A stretch of DNA of 30,477 bases from JAIBJP01 sp035639875 (GTDB lineage: Bacteria; Actinomycetota; Thermoleophilia; Gaiellales; Gaiellaceae). The translations under genes and the position numbers were made by a program. The notes below the pieces were generated by a model. The model worked only from the letters and a program-made list of their open reading frames with translations. It did no database searches and was not told the origin of the DNA. Positions 15,129 through 21,588 of this stretch are shown here, piece after piece (positions within the stretch are counted from its first letter, which is position 1; every line of letters begins with the position of its first letter). Where the stretch lies: the NCBI GenBank assembly GCA_035639875.1, contig DASQXE010000075.1:1-30477 (forward strand), written 5' to 3'.

Positions 15129-15842
15129 TCAGGCCTCGGCCTGTTGTGCGCGCGGGCGAAGAACCCGCTCGACCAGCGGCATGAGCTTCGCCGTGAGCGC
15201 GATCGCGACGATATCGAAGAGGACGTAGCCGCTCGCTGCGCCGCTCGGCGGGTTTCCGGACGGCAGCTCGAGGCCGGGCACCGTTCCCTTCCACGCCCAG
15301 ACGCCTACGGCCGTGCCGGAAAGCTCCAGCATGCCGACGACGAGGAAAACTGCGGCGTACAGAACGCGGGCTCGTCCGCGCCAGAGGAAAAGCAGGAACA
15401 CGCTGATGCCGAGGGCGCCGCTCGCGTCCGTGCGGGGGAGGATCGTCAGGCCGGCAATGCCCCAACCGAGGGCGACGGCAGCCACGGCGGCGAGAAACCG
15501 CCCTTTGTGGCGCGAAACGAGCGCGGTCTGCGTCAGCCGCAGTCCCGTGAGGTACACGAGCCCGTGCCCTGGAGGGACGAACAGCGGCAGGTTGTGCAGG
15601 CGGTAGGTGTAGACGCCCCAGATGATCGAGCCAAGCACCTCCATGCACGTAGCGGCGGCGACGACGAGAAGCACGCGCAGGCGCCCTTCCGGTGTGAGCG
15701 GCCGCAGCGCCGCGAAGAGCACGAGCCAGGTGGCGACGCCGAGGACGAGTTGCCCCCCGAGCCCGACCTCGACGTCGATCCGGAAGACGGCGAGGAAGAA
15801 CGCGACGACGAAGGCACAGAAGAGCCACGGACGCGCGCCCAT
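15129..15842 (-). CDS. Polytopic membrane protein with duplicated E-G-aromatic motif
   Basis: The 237-residue product has about seven hydrophobic segments. Two copies of a motif about 105 residues apart stand out: E68-x2-G71-x4-G76-x-Y78-x-Y80 followed by LPLFVPPGHG, and E173-x2-G176-x3-G180-x-W182-x-W184 followed by SGNPPSG. This pattern recalls carotenoid-processing membrane proteins (CruF and heterodimeric lycopene cyclase types), but the match is too loose to name it. It is divergent from a geranylgeranyl-reductase-family gene (21 bases between start codons), which fits an isoprenoid-lipid role by inference. The ATG at 15842 puts the first membrane segment at residues 5-20. Confidence 0.72.
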   Translation of the reverse strand: MGARPWLFCAFVVAFFLAVFRIDVEVGLGGQLVLGVATWLVLFAALRPLTPEGRLRVLLVVAAATCMEVLGSIIWGVYTYRLHNLPLFVPPGHGLVYLTGLRLTQTALVSRHKGRFLAAVAAVALGWGIAGLTILPRTDASGALGISVFLLFLWRGRARVLYAAVFLVVGMLELSGTAVGVWAWKGTVPGLELPSGNPPSGAASGYVLFDIVAIALTAKLMPLVERVLRPRAQQAEA

Positions 15843-15851
15843 CTACGTGGT

Positions 15852-15858
15852 CAGAATA
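15852..15858. promoter_or_regulatory. Overlapping divergent -10-like elements (membrane protein / flavoprotein genes)
   Basis: Minus-strand TATTCT (15858-15853) lies 10 bases before the membrane protein ATG, and plus-strand CAGAAT (15852-15857) lies 6 bases before the flavoprotein GTG at 15864. The two hexamers share 5 bases. The minus element fits TANNNT; the plus one differs at the first base. Confidence 0.3.
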
Positions 15859-15863
15859 GTGCC

Positions 15864-17024
15864 GTGAGACGCTACGACGCGATCGTCGTGGGGGCGGGGC
15901 CGGCAGGATCGACGGCCGCATACCGCCTCGCGCGGGCCGGCGCAGACGTCCTGCTGCTCGACCGCGCGCGGTTCCCGCGCGACAAGCCGTGCGGCGGCGG
16001 CGTGACCGAGCGCGCGGCGCGGCTCCTCCCGTTCTCACTCGACCCGGTCGTCGAGGACGTGGCGACGGAGGTTGACCTCCGGCTTCGCTACGGGAAGACG
16101 ATCAGGCGCGGCGACGGCGTTCCGCTCGTCTACCTCACGCAGCGGCGGCGGCTCGATCTCTTCCTCGCCGAGCAGGCTGCCTCCGCGGGCGCGGATGTCC
16201 GCGACGGCGTCCGCGCGACGGCTGTGGAGGAGGGCGCTGTCTCAGCCGCCAGCGACCGCTACGAGGCCGACGTCGTGATCGGCGCGGACGGCGTCAACGG
16301 CGTGAGCGCGAAGGCCCTACGCCTGGGCGGCAACCGCCACGTCGGCGTGGCGCTGGAAGGGAACGTCCCCAACGCGAAGCTCGAGCGCGACTACCGCGGC
16401 AAGATCGTGCTGGAATTCGGCGTTGTGCCCGGCGGATATGCCTGGGTCTTCCCGAAAGGGGAGCACGCGAACTTCGGCGTGGGAGGGTGGGGGAGTGAGG
16501 GCCCGGCCCTGCGGGACCATCTGCGGCGACTTTGCGACGCGCACGGCGTCGCGGCGGAGGACTTGCAGGAAGTGCGCGGATACCGCCTGCCGCTTCGCTC
16601 GCCGGAGTCGGCGCTCGCCCGCCGGCGGGCGCTGCTCGTCGGCGACGCGGCAGGACTGATCGACCCGGTCTCCGGCGACGGCATGTTCGAAGGCTTCCTC
16701 AGCTCCCGTTACGCGGCGGATGCAGTCCTCGATCTCCTCCATGGGAAGACCGCGAATCTCGAGCCCTACGGGCCGCGCTTGGCTAACCGCCTCGCAACGC
16801 ATCTGTGGGCCTCGTGGGGAGTGAAGGTCGCCCTCGATCGCTTCCCGCGGGCGACGTTCACGCTCGCCAGCACCGGAATCGTCTGGGGCGCCGTCGAGCG
16901 CATCGTCCGCGGTGACGTGGCCGACGTAGGCGGCATTCGCGGCCTGGCGCGACCGCCGCTCAAGCTCGTGAAGCTCCTCGTGCGGGCGTCGGGAGACCCG
17001 GGTCGCGCCTACCGAAGCATCTAG
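15864..17024 (+). CDS. Geranylgeranyl reductase-family FAD-dependent oxidoreductase
   Basis: These flavoproteins reduce double bonds of isoprenoid chains or related lipids. The 386-residue product has an N-terminal FAD-binding fold with VVGAGPAGSTAAYRLARAG (about 7-25), DKPCGGGV near 42, the GGYAWVFPKGEHANFGVG strand pair near 192, and the flavin-contact motif LVGDAAGLIDPVSGDGM near 260. The substrate is not determined by sequence; polyprenol, menaquinone side chain or membrane lipid are possible. The GTG at 15864 places the Rossmann motif at the very N-terminus. The frame stays open further upstream only because it is antisense to the membrane protein gene. The stop is 1 base from the end of the convergent gene. 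Confidence 0.9.
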   Translation: MRRYDAIVVGAGPAGSTAAYRLARAGADVLLLDRARFPRDKPCGGGVTERAARLLPFSLDPVVEDVATEVDLRLRYGKTIRRGDGVPLVYLTQRRRLDLFLAEQAASAGADVRDGVRATAVEEGAVSAASDRYEADVVIGADGVNGVSAKALRLGGNRHVGVALEGNVPNAKLERDYRGKIVLEFGVVPGGYAWVFPKGEHANFGVGGWGSEGPALRDHLRRLCDAHGVAAEDLQEVRGYRLPLRSPESALARRRALLVGDAAGLIDPVSGDGMFEGFLSSRYAADAVLDLLHGKTANLEPYGPRLANRLATHLWASWGVKVALDRFPRATFTLASTGIVWGAVERIVRGDVADVGGIRGLARPPLKLVKLLVRASGDPGRAYRSI

Positions 17025-17025
17025 A

Positions 17026-17760
17026 TCAAACGCCCGCCACGGGACGAATGCAGCGGCTGCCGCGAATCGCCGGCAGGCCGCCGATCGAGCCGGTCGTGTA
17101 GTTGCGCAGCCCGACGACCGAGAACGTCGCCATGGCCTCGTCGAACGCGAGGCGCGTCTCGTGCACCCGCCAGCGTCCGGTCGCACCGATGTTCCGAGAG
17201 GCCGCGACAACGACACGGGGCGCTCCGTTCCGCGCAGTTCGGCAGACGACGTCGTCCCAGTGCGTGATCGAGCCCCAGATCGGGAACTGGAAGTATCCGG
17301 GCGCGGCGAAATCGGGATCGCCGGGGGGTGCGAGCTGCGTGCGCTCGATGCGCCGCCCCGCGACGACGTAGACGGCGAAGAAGGACGTCGAGGCCCCCTC
17401 GACCAAGCGAATCGCGAGCTCATGGCGGCCGTGGCGGTTGAGATCCGGCGCCGCAAACGTATGGCAGAACGGATCGCACTCGGGAAGCCGTTCGTGGAGG
17501 CGCGCACCGGTGGCGAGGGAGACGGTCAACCTGTACCGGCCCTGGACAGCCTCCGGGTTGTCGATGGGATCGCAGCCCGCGCGCTGGACGTAGACGGCGG
17601 CTCGATCCAAGCGCCCGTCGCCGTCGAAATCGCCGCGGACCGTGGAAAGGGCACAGCGGGGCGCCGCCGACCCGGCCACGGCCGCATGCCCGTATAGCAC
17701 CGCGGCCGCGAACGCCGTAAGCACCGCACCGCCCACGACCCAAAGCGCCGTCCTGCGCAT
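17026..17760 (-). CDS. Exported protein with FG-GAP/VCBS-like calcium-binding segment
   Basis: The 244-residue product starts with MRRT and one hydrophobic segment (about 5-29) that could be a signal peptide or membrane anchor. Downstream are RGDFDGDGRLDRAAVYV near residue 42, a DxDxDG-type calcium loop typical of FG-GAP/VCBS repeats, and a second weaker copy, APDLNRHGRHELAIRL. It is too short for a full integrin-like propeller. Six or so Cys residues could form disulfides outside the membrane. Function unknown. It converges with the flavoprotein gene (1-base gap) and is divergent from the M16 peptidase gene. Confidence 0.7.
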   Translation of the reverse strand: MRRTALWVVGGAVLTAFAAAVLYGHAAVAGSAAPRCALSTVRGDFDGDGRLDRAAVYVQRAGCDPIDNPEAVQGRYRLTVSLATGARLHERLPECDPFCHTFAAPDLNRHGRHELAIRLVEGASTSFFAVYVVAGRRIERTQLAPPGDPDFAAPGYFQFPIWGSITHWDDVVCRTARNGAPRVVVAASRNIGATGRWRVHETRLAFDEAMATFSVVGLRNYTTGSIGGLPAIRGSRCIRPVAGV

Positions 17761-17791
17761 CGCGCGTAGGGAAGCGTAGCTCCGGCCCGAC

Positions 17792-17797
17792 TACGAT
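17792..17797 (+). promoter_or_regulatory. Leaderless-type -10 element of the M16 peptidase-dapB-dapA operon
   Basis: TACGAT (17792-17797) is followed by exactly 6 bases and then the GTG start at 17804, so transcription would begin at the start codon. There is no ribosome site in the gap. No clear -35 is seen 16-18 bases upstream. Confidence 0.5.
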
Positions 17798-17803
17798 GCG
17801 AAC

Positions 17804-19099
17804 GTGCAGAACTACCTGCTCACGACGCTCGACAGCGGCGCCCGGGTGATCACCGAGCCGCTCGAAGGCGTCCGTTCGGCGGCCATCGGCCTTTGGATCG
17901 GCACCGGATCACGTGACGAGGACGACGCCCGCGCGGGCGTGACTCACTTCCTCGAGCACCTCCTGTTCAAGGGCACCCAGACGTACTCGGCGCAGGAGAT
18001 CGCAGAGATCTTCGACGCCTTCGGAGGTGAGCTGAACGCGGCCACCGCCCGCGATTACACGGTCGTGTACGCGCGCGTGCTCGACGAGCACGTCGAAGAG
18101 GCCGTCGACGTGATGACGGACATGGTCTTCGCGCCCACGCTCGCGGACATGGATGCCGAGCGCGAGGTTGTCCTCGAGGAGATCGCGATGATCGAGGACA
18201 GCCCGCAGGAGCTCATCCACGACCTCGTCACGGAGGCCGTCTTCGGCGAACATCCGCTCGGCCGTCCGGTCCTTGGGAGCGCCGAGGTGATCGAGAAGGT
18301 GACGCGGCGGTCGGTGGCCTCCTATCACCGTGGCCGCTACCGGGCCGCCAACGTGGTCGTCGCGGCTGCCGGGAGCATCGACCACAACCGCCTTGTCGGA
18401 CTGATCGAGCGCATGAGCGGCAAGCTCCGCGAGCCGCCCACGCGCAAGCCCGCCGCGCGAGCTCCGTTCATGGCGCCCCCGGGGCCGTCCCTGCGCTTCC
18501 AACGCAAGGACACCGAGCAATACCACGTCTGCCTCGCCGCCCCGGGGATATCGCGGTCGGACAAGCGCCGCTTCGCGGCCTCCATCCTCGACAGCGTCCT
18601 CGGCGGATCCGCCTCTTCACGCCTCTTCCAGGAGATCCGCGAGAAGCGCGGGCTCGCATACTCCGTCTACACGTTCTCGTCCCAGTACGCGGACACCGGC
18701 CAGTTCGGAATCTACGTCGGTACGCGCGAGGAGAATCTCGCGCCGTGCCTCGAGATCGTCGGTGAGCAGATCGACGCGCTCTCCGCCGGGGACGTGAAGG
18801 AAGAGGAGGTGGACCGGGCCAAGGAGAACCTGAAGGGGCGGATCATGCTCGCGATGGAGCTGACGTCGAACCGGATGAGCCGGCTCGGAAAGTCGCTCAT
18901 CACCGACAGCGAGCTGCTCTCGCTCGACCGCATCATCGCGGAGATCGAGGCCGTTGACGTGAGCGCGATGGCCGGGCTCGCCGATCTCCTGCTCGCGCGC
19001 ACCAAGCTCTCTGCTGCAGCGATCGGGCCCCGTGAGGACCGTGTGCTCACGGCTGTCGAGCGGGTGGCGCCGGCGCTCGTCTCCGCCGCTGCGGCGTGA
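17804..19099 (+). CDS. M16-family zinc metallopeptidase (mitochondrial-processing-peptidase-like)
   Basis: The 431-residue product has the inverted zinc motif HxxEH (His48, Glu51, His52 in THFLEHLLFKGT) and the downstream metal/catalytic Glu region REVVLEEIAMIED near 126, then the second inactive-type M16 domain with QEIREKRGLAYSVYTF near 280. Length and layout match the single-chain bacterial peptidases that often sit near dapB or pnp. No signal peptide is visible, so it should be cytosolic. Start GTG 17804 is supported by the strictly placed -10 box and by the family N-terminus (LDSGARVITEP). The stop overlaps the dapB GTG (GTGA). Confidence 0.95.
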   Translation: MQNYLLTTLDSGARVITEPLEGVRSAAIGLWIGTGSRDEDDARAGVTHFLEHLLFKGTQTYSAQEIAEIFDAFGGELNAATARDYTVVYARVLDEHVEEAVDVMTDMVFAPTLADMDAEREVVLEEIAMIEDSPQELIHDLVTEAVFGEHPLGRPVLGSAEVIEKVTRRSVASYHRGRYRAANVVVAAAGSIDHNRLVGLIERMSGKLREPPTRKPAARAPFMAPPGPSLRFQRKDTEQYHVCLAAPGISRSDKRRFAASILDSVLGGSASSRLFQEIREKRGLAYSVYTFSSQYADTGQFGIYVGTREENLAPCLEIVGEQIDALSAGDVKEEEVDRAKENLKGRIMLAMELTSNRMSRLGKSLITDSELLSLDRIIAEIEAVDVSAMAGLADLLLARTKLSAAAIGPREDRVLTAVERVAPALVSAAAA

Positions 19100-19737
19100 A
19101 AGTCCTTCTCTTTGGCGCGAGCGGGAGAGTGGGTTCGGTGCTCGGGCCGAAGCTCGAGGAGGCCGGCCATGAAGTGAGCGGCGTCGAGCGCGGCGATGCG
19201 CCCGATTACCTCGGCGTCAACGCCGGCATCGATTTCACGCGGCCGGACGCTGTACGGGGGAATGTCTTAGGAGCGCTCGATGCCGGGGTTCCGACGATTG
19301 TCGGTACGACCGGCCTCGGTGACGACGACCTCGAAGCGTTCGACGCCCTGGGGCGCGAGCATGGGGTCCCATGCTTCGTCGCGCCGAATTTCGCGGTCGG
19401 TGCGGTTCTGATGATGCGCTTCGCCGCCGAGGCGGTCAAGCACATGCCGCGGGCGGAGATCGTCGAACTGCACCCTGAGACGAAGCTCGACGCGCCTTCC
19501 GGCACGGCGCGCGCGACAGCCCAGGCGCTCCCGGGCGACGTCCCGATCCATTCTGTTCGCCTCCCCGGCCTCGTGGCCCACCAGGAGGTGCTTTTCGGCG
19601 GCCTCGGGCAGCTCCTGACAATTCGCCACGACACGATGTCGCGCGAAGCGTTCGTCCCGGGTGTCCTCCTGGCGCTCGAGAAGCTTCCGAGTCTCCCGCC
19701 CGGTCTAACGTTCGGCCTCGAAAATCTCCTGGAGTAA
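19096..19737 (+). CDS. dapB: 4-hydroxy-tetrahydrodipicolinate reductase (short form)
   Basis: DapB makes tetrahydrodipicolinate for lysine and diaminopimelate synthesis using NAD(P)H. Motifs present are GASGRVGS near 8-15, DFTRPDA, GTTG, APNFAVGAV and KLDAPSGTA. The product is 213 residues, against about 245-270 usually; the missing part lies between the second strand of the nucleotide-binding fold and the DFT motif, where only a short link remains. The active-site segment reads ELHPETK (126 is His, 130 is Lys): the proton-donor His and the Lys of the HHxxK signature are kept, but the second His is Pro127. It probably remains functional given the operon with dapA, though cofactor or substrate contacts may differ. 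Confidence 0.92.
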   Translation: MKVLLFGASGRVGSVLGPKLEEAGHEVSGVERGDAPDYLGVNAGIDFTRPDAVRGNVLGALDAGVPTIVGTTGLGDDDLEAFDALGREHGVPCFVAPNFAVGAVLMMRFAAEAVKHMPRAEIVELHPETKLDAPSGTARATAQALPGDVPIHSVRLPGLVAHQEVLFGGLGQLLTIRHDTMSREAFVPGVLLALEKLPSLPPGLTFGLENLLE

Positions 19738-19738
19738 G

Positions 19739-20632
19739 ATGCGCGCAGTGCTTGGTCAGGTTCTGACCGCCGTCGTCACGCCGTTCAACGCGGACGGCTC
19801 GGTCAACATCGAAGGCTTCAAGCGCTTCTGCGCCCATCTCGTCGACAACGGGTCAGACGGGCTCGTTGTCGCAGGGACGACTGGCGAATCCCCGACGCTC
19901 ACCGACGACGAGCGGCTGGAGCTCTTCGCCTCGGCCGTCGAGGCCGTCGGCGACCGCGCCAGCATCATCGCGGGCACGGGCACGTACTCGACCGCGCACT
20001 CCGTTCACCTGACCGAGGCCGCGGACGCGCTCGGCGTGGACGCGTTCCTCGTGGTCACGCCCTACTACAACAAGCCGCCGGTGCGCGGGATCGTCGATCA
20101 TTTCCAGGCCATTGCCGACGTCACGGACAAGCCGATCGTGGCCTACAACATCCCGCAGCGCGTCGTGCTGAACCTCGAGCCGGACACGCTGAACGAGCTC
20201 GCGCGCATCCCGAACGTCCAATACGTGAAGCAGGCGACGACCGACCTCGACCAGGCCCGCCGCATCGTCTCGGAGAGCGCACTCGCGCTCCTCGCCGGGA
20301 ACGACGACCTCCTGATGCCCTTCCTCGAGCTCGGCGGCAAGGGCGGCATCTTCGTCTACACGAACATCGCCGGGCCGCGCGTCAAGGAGCTGATCACCCG
20401 GTTCGAGGACGGCGATCTCGAGGGTGCTCGCGAGATGGATGCCGAGCTGAAGCCGATCGTCGAGGCGCTCGCGGTGACGACGAACCCGATTCCGGTGAAG
20501 GCGGCGCTGAACATGCTCGGCCACGAGGTCGGCGGCCTTCGTCTACCGCTCGTCGAGGCGACCGAGGACGAGAAGACGGTCATCCGCGCAGCGCTTGAGC
20601 GCGCGGGCATCCTCGCGGTCGCTCAGGCGTAG
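19739..20632 (+). CDS. dapA: 4-hydroxy-tetrahydrodipicolinate synthase
   Basis: DapA condenses pyruvate with aspartate semialdehyde, the first committed step to lysine and diaminopimelate. The 297-residue TIM-barrel protein shows GTTGESPTLT near 46-55, TPYYNKP, the catalytic Tyr136 in YNIPQRV, and the Schiff-base Lys164 in YVKQAT. The ATG at 19739 is 1 base after the dapB stop, with GGAG (19731-19734) as ribosome site. Its last 10 bases overlap the end of the convergent cysteine-synthase-like gene. Confidence 0.97.
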   Translation: MRAVLGQVLTAVVTPFNADGSVNIEGFKRFCAHLVDNGSDGLVVAGTTGESPTLTDDERLELFASAVEAVGDRASIIAGTGTYSTAHSVHLTEAADALGVDAFLVVTPYYNKPPVRGIVDHFQAIADVTDKPIVAYNIPQRVVLNLEPDTLNELARIPNVQYVKQATTDLDQARRIVSESALALLAGNDDLLMPFLELGGKGGIFVYTNIAGPRVKELITRFEDGDLEGAREMDAELKPIVEALAVTTNPIPVKAALNMLGHEVGGLRLPLVEATEDEKTVIRAALERAGILAVAQA

Positions 20633-21561
20633 AGCGAGCCAGCCAGGTACTTCAGGCCCGAATCGACCTGCGTCGTCACGACGCGCTTGCCCGCTCCGAG
20701 CCGCTCCGCGACGGTCAGCGCCGCGCGTAGATTTGCTCCCGTCGAGGGCCCAGAGAAGATCCCGTCCGCGCGGGCGGCTTCCCTCGCCATGGCGAAAGCG
20801 TCATCGGTCGCCACGGGGATGATCTCGTCGATGTCCTCGCGCTCGAGGAGCGGCGGCCAGAAGCCGGCGCCGCCGCCCTCGATGCGATGCGTGCCGCTTC
20901 GTCCTTCCGAGAGGGCTGGCGACTCGGCAGGCTCCACGGCCACGCGATGCAGCTCGGGCACGGACGCTCTGAGCTCTCTCGTCACGCCGACGAAGCAGCC
21001 GGCGGTGCCGATGTAACCGCAGAACGCGTCCGGCGGCGCATCCAGCTGCTCGAGGATCTCGCGGCCCAGGCCGCGGTAGCCCTCGATCATGTCCTTGTTG
21101 TTGAACTGATCGGTCGCGTAGCCGCCGGTCTCCTCGACGATCTCGGCGGCCCGTTCCATCATCCGCGGGATGAGCTCGGGCGTGATCCCTTCAGGGCTCG
21201 GAATCAGCTCGACCTCGGCACCGAAGGCCAGCATCGTGCGGGTCTTTTCGAGCGCAAAGGCGTCCGAGGTGACGATCCGCAACGCATAGCCCTTGAGAGC
21301 GCAGACGAACCCGAGCGAGGAGCCTGTGCTGCCGCCGGTGTACTCGACGACCGTTTGTCCGGGGCTGAGACGACCGTCGCGTTCCGCTCCCTCGATCATC
21401 GCGAGCGCCATCCGGTCCTTGTAGGAGCCGGTCGGGTTGCAGGACTCGAGCTTGACCCAGACCTCGGCCGAATCGGGCCCGACGAGGTTTGTCAGGCGGA
21501 CGATCGGCGTCCGCCCGATCACCTCGAGCATCGGAGCGCGCCGACCGATGGTCGTGACCAT
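20623..21561 (-). CDS. PLP-dependent cysteine synthase-family protein
   Basis: Members use pyridoxal phosphate for beta-replacement, for example O-acetylserine plus sulfide to cysteine. The 312-residue product has the PLP Lys48 in NPTGSYKDRMA and the fold-type II end SGPSTGANLRAAL and DSGLKYL. The loop that is SGNTG in true CysK/CysM reads YTGGSTGSSL, so the Asn near the cofactor is Ser; this variant occurs in a side branch of the family, and specificity is uncertain. I chose ATG 21561 because a TAGGGT box lies 7 bases upstream; an internal ATG at 21531 would cut into the N-terminus. It is divergent from the RNase J gene with 27 bases between the start codons. Confidence 0.9.
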   Translation of the reverse strand: MVTTIGRRAPMLEVIGRTPIVRLTNLVGPDSAEVWVKLESCNPTGSYKDRMALAMIEGAERDGRLSPGQTVVEYTGGSTGSSLGFVCALKGYALRIVTSDAFALEKTRTMLAFGAEVELIPSPEGITPELIPRMMERAAEIVEETGGYATDQFNNKDMIEGYRGLGREILEQLDAPPDAFCGYIGTAGCFVGVTRELRASVPELHRVAVEPAESPALSEGRSGTHRIEGGGAGFWPPLLEREDIDEIIPVATDDAFAMAREAARADGIFSGPSTGANLRAALTVAERLGAGKRVVTTQVDSGLKYLAGSLYA

Positions 21562-21568
21562 GGGTTCG

Positions 21569-21581
21569 ACCCTACTACACT
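21569..21581. promoter_or_regulatory. Back-to-back divergent -10 elements (cysteine-synthase-like / RNase J)
   Basis: Minus-strand TAGGGT (21574-21569) ends 7 bases before the minus ATG at 21561, and plus-strand TACACT (21576-21581) ends 7 bases before the plus ATG at 21589. A single base separates them. Both fit TANNNT at leaderless spacing. Any -35 elements would have to lie inside the opposite gene, and none matches well. Confidence 0.5.
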
Positions 21582-21588
21582 TGCCCAG

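Noticed and set aside
15144..15863. A 240-codon upstream extension of the flavoprotein reading frame
   Set aside because: It is antisense to a membrane protein gene, its sequence is charged and repeat-free, and the FAD-binding motif starts right after GTG 15864.
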